Source of the DNA: Glycomyces amatae
GTDB lineage: Bacteria; Actinomycetota; Actinomycetes; Mycobacteriales; Micromonosporaceae
Reading direction: 5' to 3'
Assembly: GCF_020991375.1 (NCBI RefSeq)
Contig: NZ_JAJLQZ010000021.1
Coordinates: 1 to 64,000, forward strand
DNA: 64,000 bases
The notes under the pieces are model-generated. The model did not search any database and was not told where the DNA came from. It saw nothing but the letters and a program-made list of their open reading frames with translations. How positions within the stretch are numbered: position 1 is the stretch's first letter; every line of letters begins with the position of its first letter. The position numbers and the translations under genes are program-made. This document shows positions 26,337 to 34,358 of this stretch, piece by piece.

Positions 26337-26729
26337 ATGATCAAAGGGTTCAAAGAGTTCTTGATGCGCGGCAATGTGGTCGAGCTGGCCGTCGCGGTGG
26401 TCATGGGATCGGCGATGACCGCCCTGGTGACGTCCTTCGGCGACGCGTTCCTCAACCCGCTCATCACACTGGTCACCGGCGGCGCCGAGGTCGGCGGCAG
26501 CTTCACGATCAACGGCGTCGAGTTCCCGTACGGGGTGTTCCTCAACGGGCTGCTCGTGTTCTTCCTGACCTCGCTGGCGGTGTACTTCGTCGTCGTGATG
26601 CCCATGAACAAGCTCCGCGAGCGGTTCATGTCCAATGAGGAGGAGGCCGAGGTCGTGCGCGAGGAGCAGGTGGTCCTGCTGGAGCAGATCCGGGACCTCC
26701 TCCAGGAGCAGCGCCGCGGCCAGCCGTGA
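26337..26729 (+). CDS. mscL: Large-conductance mechanosensitive channel
   Basis: 130 residues. N-terminal amphipathic MIKGFKEFLMRGNVVELAVAVV with pore helix glycines/alanines (GSAMTALVTSF), an extracellular loop, second membrane helix (GVFLNGLLVFFLTSLAVYFVVV) and a C-terminal charged helical bundle (EEVVREEQVVLLEQIRDLL). It releases solutes on hypo-osmotic shock. ATG 26337 matches the family start; a GTG 6 bases upstream is possible. It stands alone. Confidence 0.95.
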   Translation: MIKGFKEFLMRGNVVELAVAVVMGSAMTALVTSFGDAFLNPLITLVTGGAEVGGSFTINGVEFPYGVFLNGLLVFFLTSLAVYFVVVMPMNKLRERFMSNEEEAEVVREEQVVLLEQIRDLLQEQRRGQP

Positions 26730-26932
26730 CGTCCGGGCCCGCCGCGGCGGCGCGGCGGGCCGACGCGGAGGTTTGGCGCGGGAGCGCGGCCGGGTACCCG
26801 CCGGGCCGCGGGATCGAGGTATTGCCTGTGTCGCACCCGCGTGGGACGGTGGGGTGGCATCGCCGACCCGCGGTGCGCCGACCCGCGAGACCTGACCCGA
26901 AGTGCAAGACCCGACCCCGAAGGACGTACGCC

Positions 26933-27745
26933 ATGGCGACCTCTATCCCTCTCGGTGCCCCGATCTGGGCCGACACCACCACCCCCGACCTCGCTACGGA
27001 CCTGGCGTTCTACACGCGCCTGTTCAACTGGGCGAGCTTCGACAGCGGCGAGCAGTTCGGGCACTACACGGAGCTGTGCCTGGGCACGACGGCCGCCACG
27101 GCCCGGGCGGTCGCGGGGATCGTGGCGTCCCCGCCCGGCGAGCCGCCGGCGGGCTGGGGCGTGGCGTTCCACGTGGGCGACTGCGTGCAGGCCGCGGCCG
27201 AGGCCGAGAAGCTCGGCGGGACCGTCGTGAGCCACCCGATGCGCATCGGGGAGGACCTGGTGTACGCGGGGATGCGCGACCCGGACGGGGGCGCGTTCGG
27301 GCTGTACGAGCCCCTGAGCGACCACGTCGGCTTCACGGCGTACAACGAGCCGGGCGCGGTCGTGTGGTGCGAGTACGTCTACGACGGCGCCCCGGTGGAG
27401 GCGATGCAGTTCTACTCGGAGCTGCTGAACTGGTCGGTGCGGCTGCCCGACGCGGAGGACCCGCCGCGGGACGCGCCGTACGTGGGGCTGTGGACGCACG
27501 AGACGAACGTGGAGTTCGGGGGCGGGCGCATGGCGCTGGGCCCCGAGCTGGAGATGAAGCCGCACTGGCTGGTGTGCTTCGGGACCGACTCGGTGGACCT
27601 GACCGCGGCGAAGGCGGTGGACCTGGGCGGCTCGGTGGCGGTGGCCCCCGTGGAGGACCCGGGCGGGCGCATGGCGGTCCTGGTGTCGCCGACGGGCGCG
27701 CACTTCTCGGTGATGTCGAGCAGGGAACGCGCGAACGACGCGTGA
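26933..27745 (+). CDS. Two-domain VOC-superfamily protein
   Basis: 270 residues made of two glyoxalase-like domains. The first opens GAPIWADTTTPDLATDLAFYTRLFNW and closes MRDPDGGAFGLYEP; the second opens PGAVVWCEYVYDGAPVEAMQFYSELLNW and closes VSPTGAHFSVM. The arrangement is that of the actinobacterial antibiotic-resistance/hydroxylase-like VOC proteins of about 260 residues. Substrate unknown. AAGGACG lies before the ATG. A strong bidirectional terminator follows. Confidence 0.88.
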   Translation: MATSIPLGAPIWADTTTPDLATDLAFYTRLFNWASFDSGEQFGHYTELCLGTTAATARAVAGIVASPPGEPPAGWGVAFHVGDCVQAAAEAEKLGGTVVSHPMRIGEDLVYAGMRDPDGGAFGLYEPLSDHVGFTAYNEPGAVVWCEYVYDGAPVEAMQFYSELLNWSVRLPDAEDPPRDAPYVGLWTHETNVEFGGGRMALGPELEMKPHWLVCFGTDSVDLTAAKAVDLGGSVAVAPVEDPGGRMAVLVSPTGAHFSVMSSRERANDA

Positions 27746-27768
27746 GCGGTTCTCCGCAACGAACGTGA

Positions 27769-27797
27769 GAGGCCCCGCCGCACTGCGGCGGGGCCTC
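27769..27797. terminator. Bidirectional terminator
   Basis: A perfect 13-bp stem (27769-27781 with 27785-27797), 3-base loop, between the VOC gene and the convergent PIN toxin gene. Confidence 0.8.
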
Positions 27798-27803
27798 GGC
27801 GCG

Positions 27804-28202
27804 TCAGCCGAATTCGGGGACCGTGACGGCGCACTCGATTCCGGGGGCGTTCGCGAGTCGCTTGTCGAAGGTCCACAATTCCGCGCCGAACCGCTCAGCG
27901 AGCGCGACGTACGCCGCGTCGTACGGAGTCACGTTGTGCCGCAGTTCCCAGATGCGGATTTCCAAGGCCTCCGAAGGTACGCGCTCGATCGAGAGCTCCT
28001 TGAGGTCGAACAGCGCCAATCCGGCCCGCTCCTCAGTGAGGACGTTCCTGCGGCAGTACTTGCGGAGGATCGACATCACCTCGAGGTTGACATGAGCAGG
28101 AGCAGCCAACTCGTGTTGCCCGAGCTCCTTGCGAAGACGTGTGTCGGCTTCGGTCAGCGACGCCACTGCGGGGGCGAGCACCGATGCGTCGACGATGATC
28201 AC
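27804..28202 (-). CDS. PIN-domain toxin, VapC/FitB-like
   Basis: 132 residues. All four acidic positions of the PIN nuclease are present: Asp5 (IIVDASVL), Glu41 (VNLEVMS), Asp95 (TPYDAAYVALA) and Asp113 (WTFDKRLA). GTG at 28202 overlaps the antitoxin stop by 4 bases (GTGA), indicating coupling. Unlike the first pair at 3.4 kb, its active site looks complete, so it is the better candidate for a working toxin. Confidence 0.9.
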   Translation of the reverse strand: MIIVDASVLAPAVASLTEADTRLRKELGQHELAAPAHVNLEVMSILRKYCRRNVLTEERAGLALFDLKELSIERVPSEALEIRIWELRHNVTPYDAAYVALAERFGAELWTFDKRLANAPGIECAVTVPEFG

Positions 28203-28429
28203 CGGGCTTCTCGGTCTTCGCGGATCATCGCCACGATCTCGTCGTGGTCGAGCGCAGGGCCCCCTCGGTGCTCCACCCGTGCAAGAACCTCCGCAACGGT
28301 GGGCCGCTGCGCTTCCCGGGTGAGCTTGCGGAGCAGGTACTCCTGGAGGGACATGCCCTCGGCGGCGGCCCGAGTCTTCCACACCCGGTGGACCTCGTCG
28401 GGGACATTCTTCACCTGGATGTTCTTCAT
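28199..28429 (-). CDS. FitA/VapB-like antitoxin
   Basis: 76 residues. MKNIQVKNVPDEVHRVWKTR and AEGMSLQEYLLRKL are typical of FitA-type ribbon-helix-helix antitoxins, followed by a C-terminal segment (PTVAEVLARVE) that usually blocks the PIN active site. ATG 28429 is preferred over an upstream start at 28492 because the family begins MKNIQV and a TATGCT box lies 6 bases before it. A palindrome at 28460-28476 is the probable operator. Confidence 0.87.
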   Translation of the reverse strand: MKNIQVKNVPDEVHRVWKTRAAAEGMSLQEYLLRKLTREAQRPTVAEVLARVEHRGGPALDHDEIVAMIREDREAR

Positions 28430-28435
28430 GGTCTC

Positions 28436-28476
28436 AGCATAACTTTCGATCATGCGACGAGCATATGAATCATGCT
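28436..28476 (-). promoter_or_regulatory. Promoter and operator of the second vapBC pair
   Basis: TATGCT (minus strand, 28436-28441) with 6 bases to the ATG suggests a leaderless transcript. Upstream, AGCAT-N7-ATGCT (28460-28476) is a candidate operator. It overlaps the end of the permease gene (stop at 28470). Confidence 0.5.
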
Positions 28477-30224
28477 TCGCGCATCCTCGCATTTCGCCTC
28501 GAGCGGTGTGTCGGGCGCTTCGGGAGCGATACGGCGGCCATCACGGCGAGGGTCAGGGCGATCATCGCCGCGGCCGGGGCGAGGGCCGCGAGCGGCGCCC
28601 GCTCGAGGTACGGCATCGATCTCGCCAGGCTCGCGCCCCATTCCGGGGCGTCGGGGCCCGCGCCGAGGCCGAGAAAGCCGAGCGAGGCGATCCCGAGGGC
28701 CATCCCCGGCAGCCGCAGTCCCGCGTGCGCCGCGAGCGGCCCGGTCACGAGCGGCAGCGTGTGGCGCCGCAGCATCCATCCCGGTCCGGCGCCGAGCGCC
28801 AAGCGCCCTTCGCGGTGCCCGGCGCTCCCGGCCTGCGCGACGAGCGCGGCCGCGTGGGCCGCGAGCGGCGGCCACGAGACGGCGACGACCGCGATCACCG
28901 CGCCGAGCTGGCCGCGCCCCAGCACGACCACGACGAGCATCCCGGCGATCGCCACCGGGAACGAGTTGAACGCCTCGGCCAGCGGATGCGCTAGGCGCGG
29001 AAGGAAGCCGAGCGCCAGCGCGATCGCGTACGACAGCGCGCACGCCCCGAGCGCCGCCCCCGCGGTCCACGCCGCGCCCTGGCCGAGGCGGGCGAGCACG
29101 TCGCGGCCGAGTTCGTCGGTGCCGAGCCAGTGGGCCGCGCTCGGTCCTTCCAGGCGCGTCCCGGTGGCGATGGCGCCGCTGCGGGCGAGCCCGTAGACGA
29201 CGGCGATCAGCAACGGCGTTGCGGCGCAGGCGAACCAGGCCAGGTGGCGGCGCCGCCCGCCCGAGACGGGCGGGGCGACCGGGATCGCGGCGGCCTCGGC
29301 GGCCGGTCCGGCGAGGCGGCGGGCGCCCGCCCGCGCGGCGAGCCCCGCGGCGAAGCCGAAGCCGATGAGGAGCACCATGCACGCCTGGAGGACCGGGAGG
29401 TCCTGGGCGTCGGCGGCGGCCAGGGCGGCGCGGCCGAGCCCGGGGATCGCGAAGATCGTCTCGGTGGCGACGGCCGCGCCGGTGATGCTGACGGCCACGA
29501 TCGCCAGCTGCGGGGCGAGCGGCGGCGCGGCCCGGCGCAGGAGCGCGCGGGCGATCCGGACGCGCGGGTACCCGGCGGCGCGCCACTGCCGCACCCAGTC
29601 CTCGGCGGCGACCTGGCCGATGGCGTCGCGGCCGAGGCGGGCGGCGACGCCGCCGCCGGGCAGGCCCATGGCGAGCGCGGGCAGGACGAGGTTCGCGGGG
29701 CCGTCGAAGCCGTAGGCGGGCAGGAGGCCGAGCCAGGCGGCGAAGACGGCGACGCCGAGGGTCGCGAGGAGGAAGTCGGGGAGGGCGGCGAAGGAGGCCA
29801 CGGCGATGCCGCCGGAACGGACGGGCCGCCCGGAGGCGGCGCGGCGCAGGGCGGGCGCACACGCGGCGGCGGTGACCGCGGCGGTCACGAGCAGGGCCGC
29901 GCCCATGACGGTGAGGGACGTGCCGAAGGCCGGGACCACGGTGTCGGCCACGGGTGCGCCGCTGGCCCAGGAGGTGCCGAGGTCGCCGCGGGCGAGTCCG
30001 GCGAGCCAGTCGCGGAGGATCGCGAGCGGCCCGGCGTCGAGGCCGAGCTCGGCGCGGACGGCGGCGAGGGCCCCCTCGGTGGCCTCGCGGCCGGGGTAGC
30101 GGGCGCGCAGGACCGTCAGGGCCGGATCGCGGTCGGCGAGCCAGGGCAGCAGTCCGATCGCGACGAGGACGGCCAGGAGGACCAGCAGTCGCGTCAGCAC
30201 GCCCCATGCGCCTCGGAGTGCCAC
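28470..30224 (-). CDS. Fused DppB-DppC-type ABC transporter permease
   Basis: 584 residues combining both permeases of a peptide/nickel-type ABC importer. Residues 1-310 are DppB-like, with the EAA-type loop AAGYPRVRIARALLRRAAPPL. Residues 320-584 are DppC-like, with the signature HWLGTDELGRDVLAR and a second loop GAGPGWMLRRHTLPLV. GTG start at 30224. The substrate-binding lipoprotein is upstream on the same strand, but no ATPase gene follows: the next genes are the vapBC pair. Such fusions are rare; the ATPase must be encoded elsewhere or the system is defective. Confidence 0.88.
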   Translation of the reverse strand: MALRGAWGVLTRLLVLLAVLVAIGLLPWLADRDPALTVLRARYPGREATEGALAAVRAELGLDAGPLAILRDWLAGLARGDLGTSWASGAPVADTVVPAFGTSLTVMGAALLVTAAVTAAACAPALRRAASGRPVRSGGIAVASFAALPDFLLATLGVAVFAAWLGLLPAYGFDGPANLVLPALAMGLPGGGVAARLGRDAIGQVAAEDWVRQWRAAGYPRVRIARALLRRAAPPLAPQLAIVAVSITGAAVATETIFAIPGLGRAALAAADAQDLPVLQACMVLLIGFGFAAGLAARAGARRLAGPAAEAAAIPVAPPVSGGRRRHLAWFACAATPLLIAVVYGLARSGAIATGTRLEGPSAAHWLGTDELGRDVLARLGQGAAWTAGAALGACALSYAIALALGFLPRLAHPLAEAFNSFPVAIAGMLVVVVLGRGQLGAVIAVVAVSWPPLAAHAAALVAQAGSAGHREGRLALGAGPGWMLRRHTLPLVTGPLAAHAGLRLPGMALGIASLGFLGLGAGPDAPEWGASLARSMPYLERAPLAALAPAAAMIALTLAVMAAVSLPKRPTHRSRRNARMREA

Positions 30225-30313
30225 GGGTCAGGCCCTGTCCGGGAGGGGCGGTGTCCGCCGCCGGATGGCGGCGATCCGCGCACCGGCGCCGGGGAACGCG
30301 ACGCGGCGAGCAG

Positions 30314-30342
30314 GCGCATTGCTTGCGCGCCAAGCAGTGCGC
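30314..30342 (-). promoter_or_regulatory. Intra-operon stem-loop between binding protein and permease genes
   Basis: A 12-bp stem with one mismatch (30314-30325 with 30331-30342, loop CGCGC), in the 181-bp gap. Hairpins in this place often keep binding-protein mRNA more abundant than permease mRNA. Confidence 0.5.
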
Positions 30343-30405
30343 GGTCCGAGCCGAGCGACGGGTGGGCGGGCCGGATGCGGGCCGTTCGAGTGCACGGGGC
30401 CGCTC

Positions 30406-31929
30406 CTACTCCATGTCGGTGGCTGCGGTGATGATCTCGCGTTCGCGCGGGTCGCTGGCGACGCCCGTGACGCCTTGGGCCACACCGGTCACGAGCCGCT
30501 CGTGGGCGACGGGCACGAACGCGCCGGTGCCGAGCACGACCGCTTCGGCGTCGAGCACGGCGGCCTGGCGGCGCTCGGCGACGGCCTCCGGGGTGTCGCC
30601 CTCGACCGGCGCGGACGCGGTGTTGACCGCGGCGATCGCCTCGTCCACGGCGGGGTCGGCGAGCTGGGAGGCGTTGAAGCCGCCCTCGGAGGCGAAGTCG
30701 GAGGCGAGGGCGGTGTAGGCGTCGCCGGAGTCCTGCACGACCGAGCGGGACATCAGGAAGACGTCGAAGTCCCCGGCGAGCATGTCGGGCTCGATGTCGT
30801 TGTACTCGCGCACGTCCGTCTCGGTCGCGAACCCGGCGGCCTCGAGCTGCGCGGCGATGACGATGAGCGCCTCGGGCAGTTCGGCCCGGTTGGAGTACGT
30901 GCCGAGCCTGAGCGCCTCGCCCGCGGGGGCCGCGGCCTCGGGGAGCGTGTAGTCGCGGTGGTCGGCGGCCCAGGCGAGGGCGGGCCCGAAGAGTCCCTCG
31001 GGGGCGTCGGCGCGGCCTTCGTAGATGTCGTCGACGATCGGGGCGGGGTCGACCGCGGCGGCGACGGCGGCGCGCAGCGCGGGGTCGGCGAGGGGGCCCG
31101 CGGCGGTGTTGAGGTAGAGGCCGACGGTGCGGGCGGTGGGGGCGTCCTGGAGCTGGGAGTCCTCGAGGTTCGCGATCTGGGCGTAGGGGACGGCCTCGAG
31201 CACGTGGGCCTCGCCGGAGCGCAGCGCCGCGACGCGGGTGGCGGCGTCGGGCACGTAGTCGGCGCGGTAGCCGTCGAGCAGCGCGGGCTCGCCCCAGTAG
31301 TCGTCGTTGCGTTCGAGGACGACGCCGGTGGCGGTGGACTCGGTGATGGTGAAGGGCCCGGTGGCGTGCCCGACCGGGTCGACGGCGCCGTTTCCAGACG
31401 TGCCGCCGCCGTAGGCGCCCGGGGAGAGGATCGCGAGCTGCGGGCTCGAGAGCCGTTGCGGGAGCACGGGGTCGGCTTCGACGGTGGTGACGCGGAGGGT
31501 GTGGGTGCCGGTGGCCTCGGCGGCGAGGCCGATCCCGTCGATGACGCGCGGGACGGCCGCGGCCGCGGCCGCGGCGTTGAGGCAGGCGGCGACGGCGGCG
31601 GCGTCGAGGGCGGCGCCGTCCTGGAAGGCGACGTCGTCGCGGAGGGTGAGGTCCCAGGCGGTGCCCTCGGCGCGGGTCCAGTCGAGGGCGAGGCGCGCGA
31701 CGGGCAGGCCGTCGTCGTCGAGGCCCAGGAGGGTCTCGGCGACGGCCCAGCGGGCGAGGAGGAACGCGTCGTCGGAGTGGGGCGAGAGGGCGGCGGCGGG
31801 GGTGAGGGCCATCGCGATCGTGAGGCGGCCCGGCGCGGCGCCGCCGGAGTCGAAGCAGCCGGCGGTGGCGAGGAGCCCGCCGAGGCCGAGGGGGGCGGCG
31901 GCGAGCAGGGAGCGCCTGGAGAGCGGCAT
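30406..31929 (-). CDS. ABC transporter substrate-binding lipoprotein, family 5 (peptide/nickel type)
   Basis: 507 residues. The N-terminus PLSRRSLLAAAPLGLGG contains a twin-arginine motif and ends in the lipobox LLATAGC (Cys25), so it is probably a Tat-exported lipoprotein. The mature part has SBP_bac_5 features: LRDDVAFQDGAALDAAAV, GPFTITESTATGVVLERND and a late DVFLMSRS stretch. ATG 31929 is chosen because the signal peptide begins there. It heads an operon with the fused permease and diverges from a GNAT gene across a 65-bp region holding an inverted repeat. Ligand unknown (peptide or metal chelate). Confidence 0.9.
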   Translation of the reverse strand: MPLSRRSLLAAAPLGLGGLLATAGCFDSGGAAPGRLTIAMALTPAAALSPHSDDAFLLARWAVAETLLGLDDDGLPVARLALDWTRAEGTAWDLTLRDDVAFQDGAALDAAAVAACLNAAAAAAAVPRVIDGIGLAAEATGTHTLRVTTVEADPVLPQRLSSPQLAILSPGAYGGGTSGNGAVDPVGHATGPFTITESTATGVVLERNDDYWGEPALLDGYRADYVPDAATRVAALRSGEAHVLEAVPYAQIANLEDSQLQDAPTARTVGLYLNTAAGPLADPALRAAVAAAVDPAPIVDDIYEGRADAPEGLFGPALAWAADHRDYTLPEAAAPAGEALRLGTYSNRAELPEALIVIAAQLEAAGFATETDVREYNDIEPDMLAGDFDVFLMSRSVVQDSGDAYTALASDFASEGGFNASQLADPAVDEAIAAVNTASAPVEGDTPEAVAERRQAAVLDAEAVVLGTGAFVPVAHERLVTGVAQGVTGVASDPREREIITAATDME

Positions 31930-31965
31930 GGAGTGAGTCTCGTCTCTTGTCGCGAAGGTCTTCCT

Positions 31966-31984
31966 ATTGCAAGTCGAGTGCAAT
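31966..31984. promoter_or_regulatory. Inverted repeat between divergent ABC and GNAT genes
   Basis: ATTGCA-N7-TGCAAT, perfect 6+6, in the 65-bp region between the two start codons. Candidate metal- or ligand-responsive operator; no regulator gene is adjacent. Confidence 0.5.
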
Positions 31985-31994
31985 ACTGGCATGC

Positions 31995-32582
31995 ATGTCG
32001 AGTCTCGTGATGTCCAGTGAAACCAAAGGTGCATCGGATTACGCCCTCCGCCAGGCGGGCCCGGAGGACCTCGCGCAGGCCCGCTCGGTCATGCTCGACA
32101 CCGTCTACCGCGACTTCGGCCACGGCTACCTCCCCCGGTGGCATTCGGACATCATCGACCTCGAGTCGTTCTACCTGGCGCCGGAGGACAACGCGCTGTT
32201 CGTGGCCGTCCGGGACGGCCGGGTGGTCGGCACGGCGGGCGTGCGCGGGCAGACCCCGTTCTCGCCGCCGCACCCGCTCGAGGTGGCCCGCGGCTTCGAG
32301 GAGGGCCGCACGGCGAGTCTGTACCGGGTCTACGTGCGTCCCGAGCACCGCCGGCGGGGCCTGGCGGGCGGGCTCGTGGACGCCTGCCTCGGGTTCATCG
32401 CCTCGCGCGAGCGCTACACGGGCGTCTACCTGCACACCGACGCGCGCACGCCGGGCGCGGTCGAGTTCTGGTCGCGGCGCGGGGAGGTCCTGTTCGACGA
32501 GCGCACCGCGGTCAACGACCTGCGCGAGGACGCGGGCGAGCCGTTCGAGACGGTGCACTTCAGGCTGCGCATCCCGCGCTGA
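31995..32582 (+). CDS. GNAT-family N-acetyltransferase
   Basis: 195 residues of GNAT fold: YALRQAGPEDLAQARSVM at the start, acetyl-CoA loop RVYVRPEHRRRGLAGGLVDA (motif A), and GVYLHTDARTPGAVEFWSRRGE (motif B). Substrate unknown. Starts at 31995 or 32010 are both possible; neither has a Shine-Dalgarno. It diverges from the ABC binding-protein gene and may share its operator. Confidence 0.87.
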   Translation: MSSLVMSSETKGASDYALRQAGPEDLAQARSVMLDTVYRDFGHGYLPRWHSDIIDLESFYLAPEDNALFVAVRDGRVVGTAGVRGQTPFSPPHPLEVARGFEEGRTASLYRVYVRPEHRRRGLAGGLVDACLGFIASRERYTGVYLHTDARTPGAVEFWSRRGEVLFDERTAVNDLREDAGEPFETVHFRLRIPR

Positions 32583-32624
32583 GCGGGGCGGGGCCGCGCC
32601 GTCGCTCATCGGGGCGGCGGCGGC

Positions 32625-33803
32625 TCACGTGTCCTCGTACGGCAGCCCCACGTAGTTCTCGGCCAGCACGGTCGCCTGCGCGCGCGAGCGCACGACCCCT
32701 TCGAGCCGGGCCCGCTGGAGCCGCCGGTCGAACCCGGCTTCGCCGTTCTCCTGAGGGCCGAAGGCGTGCAGGAGGCTCGTCATCCACGCCGAGAAGTGCT
32801 GGACCCGCCACACGCGCCGCAGGCACGCGGCCGAGTAGGCGTCGAGCCCGGCGTCGTCCCCGGACCGGTAGTGGTCCTCCAGGGCGCGGGCGAGGACCCG
32901 CACGTCGGCCACGGCGAGGTTGAGGCCCTTCGCGCCCGTCGGCGGCACGATGTGGGCCGCGTCCCCGGCCAGGAAGAGCCGCCCGAACCGCATGGGCTCC
33001 ACCACGAACGAGCGCATCGCGGCCACGTCGACGGCACGGACGGGCCCGGTCCGGAGGGTGAAGCCGGGCACGGTCTCGTGGCGGGCCTTGAGCTCGGCCC
33101 AGATCGCCTCGTGGGTCCAGTCCTCGGGCCGCGTCTCGGGCGGGACCTGGAGGTAGAAGCGGCTCACACGGTCCGACCGCATCGAGTGCAGCGAGAAGCC
33201 GCGTTCGGAGGCGGCGTAGATCAGCTCGGCGGCGGAGGGGGCGACGTCGGCGAGGACGCCGAGCCACGCGAACGGGTAGGTCTTCGCGAAGACCCGCAGG
33301 CGTTCCGGGGGGACGGAGGCGCGCGAGACGCCGTGGAAGCCGTCGCACCCGGCGATGAAGTCGCAGTCGAGGCGCTCGCCGCCGAAGGTGAGGTGCGGGG
33401 CGCCGTCGATGCCGTGGACGGCGACGTCGTCGGCCTCGAAGCGGATCTCCACGCCCGCGGCGAGGTTCGCCGCGATGAGGTCCTTGACGACCTCCTGCTG
33501 CCCGTAGACGGTGATCGCGCGGCCGGGCACGAGGTCTTCGAACGCGATCCGGTGGCCCGCGCCGCCGAAGCGCAGCTCGATGCCTTGGTGCACATGGCCT
33601 TCGGCGAGCATCCGCTCCCCCGCGCCCGCGGCGGCGAGGGTGTCGGCGGTGCCCTGCTCGAGGACGCCGGCGCGCACGCGCGACTCGCAGTGCGAGCGGC
33701 TGCGGCGCTCCAGGACGACCGCGTCGATGCCGCTGCGGCGCAGCAGGAGCGCGAGGAGGAGCCCGGCGGGCCCGGCCCCGATGATCCCGACGCGGGTCCT
33801 CAT
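32625..33803 (-). CDS. pobA: 4-Hydroxybenzoate 3-monooxygenase (PobA-type FAD hydroxylase)
   Basis: 392 residues, flavoprotein aromatic hydroxylase that converts 4-hydroxybenzoate to protocatechuate with NAD(P)H. The FAD-binding GAGPAG, the PobA-type SRVRAGVLEQGT, YGQQEVVKDL, the DG motif GCDGFHGVSR and the GD motif FLAGDAAHIVPPTGAKGLNLA are all present. Length equals that of PobA. It overlaps a 63-residue ORF by 4 bases upstream. No pca genes or PobR regulator are in the window, so the ring-cleavage steps are elsewhere. Confidence 0.92.
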   Translation of the reverse strand: MRTRVGIIGAGPAGLLLALLLRRSGIDAVVLERRSRSHCESRVRAGVLEQGTADTLAAAGAGERMLAEGHVHQGIELRFGGAGHRIAFEDLVPGRAITVYGQQEVVKDLIAANLAAGVEIRFEADDVAVHGIDGAPHLTFGGERLDCDFIAGCDGFHGVSRASVPPERLRVFAKTYPFAWLGVLADVAPSAAELIYAASERGFSLHSMRSDRVSRFYLQVPPETRPEDWTHEAIWAELKARHETVPGFTLRTGPVRAVDVAAMRSFVVEPMRFGRLFLAGDAAHIVPPTGAKGLNLAVADVRVLARALEDHYRSGDDAGLDAYSAACLRRVWRVQHFSAWMTSLLHAFGPQENGEAGFDRRLQRARLEGVVRSRAQATVLAENYVGLPYEDT

Positions 33804-33991
33804 CGGTCCGCCTCCGCGGCCGGGCCGGCGCCCTGCCCGGCCGCCCGGATCTCCTTCCAGACCGCGCCGCGCGGCTTCGCGAACTCGGGGCCGGAGCGGA
33901 TGCCGAGCCGGTCGCGGTCCCCGCCGCCGCAGGCGGTGACGGTGCCGACGGGGGTGGCCGCCGGTGCGGCGAGGGCGAGCGGGCGTCTCAT
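33800..33991 (-). pseudogene. 63-residue ORF, probable internal-deletion relic of a binding lipoprotein
   Basis: A good GGAGG lies 5 bases before ATG 33991, and the stop overlaps pobA (ATGA), so it is translated in an operon. The first 24 residues look like a lipoprotein signal with a Cys in TVTACGGG. The rest (DRLGIRSGPEFAKPRGAVWKEIRAAGQ) resembles the extreme C-terminus of TctC/Bug-type or similar solute-binding proteins, which end 'PeeFaa...W..vi..aG'. The whole ligand-binding domain is missing. It may persist only to couple translation to pobA. It could also be a short lipoprotein of unknown type. Confidence 0.45.
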
Positions 33992-34026
33992 GGGTGCCTC
34001 CGGGGACGAGGTGAGGGCACCGGATG

Positions 34027-34039
34027 TTCGCGATGCGAA
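34027..34039. promoter_or_regulatory. Palindrome upstream of the pobA operon
   Basis: TTCGC-GAT-GCGAA, 36 bp before the ATG of the 63-residue ORF; candidate operator for an aromatic-acid regulator. Confidence 0.45.
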
Positions 34040-34105
34040 TACTCGTTCACATATCGAAGTTAATGGATACCCGACACGAGGTCAAGACCGGACCGCCCTC
34101 GGCAC

Positions 34106-34177
34106 GGCCCCGGCCCCGGCCCCGGCCCCGGCCCCGGCCCCGGCCCCGGCCCCGGCCCCGGCCCCGGCCCCGGCCCC
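34106..34177. repeat. Hexanucleotide tandem repeat (GGCCCC)12
   Basis: Twelve perfect uninterrupted copies of GGCCCC within the 367-bp gap 33992-34358. The same strand can form C-rich i-motif and the complement G-quadruplex. No gene covers it convincingly; long frames across it are artefacts of the repeat. The rest of the gap shows nothing but the palindrome at 34027-34039. Confidence 0.95.
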
Positions 34178-34358
34178 GAATTGTCACACCGCCGCGGCAT
34201 TGTTGCATCGGGGGGCCTTGCGGCGCAACACACCCGACCTCGGGGGACGGCGCCGCCCCGGATTGTCGGACCCGCCTGTCACCCTTGTGCCGGGGGCTTC
34301 GCGAACCGCCCCCGGCGGCATCGCCCCTGCCCGAGGACCGGTCCCGAGACGACCCTCC

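Noticed and set aside
28452..30431. Plus-strand frames opposite the permease gene
   Set aside because: Antisense shadows; the minus strand has hydrophobic helices and ABC permease signatures.
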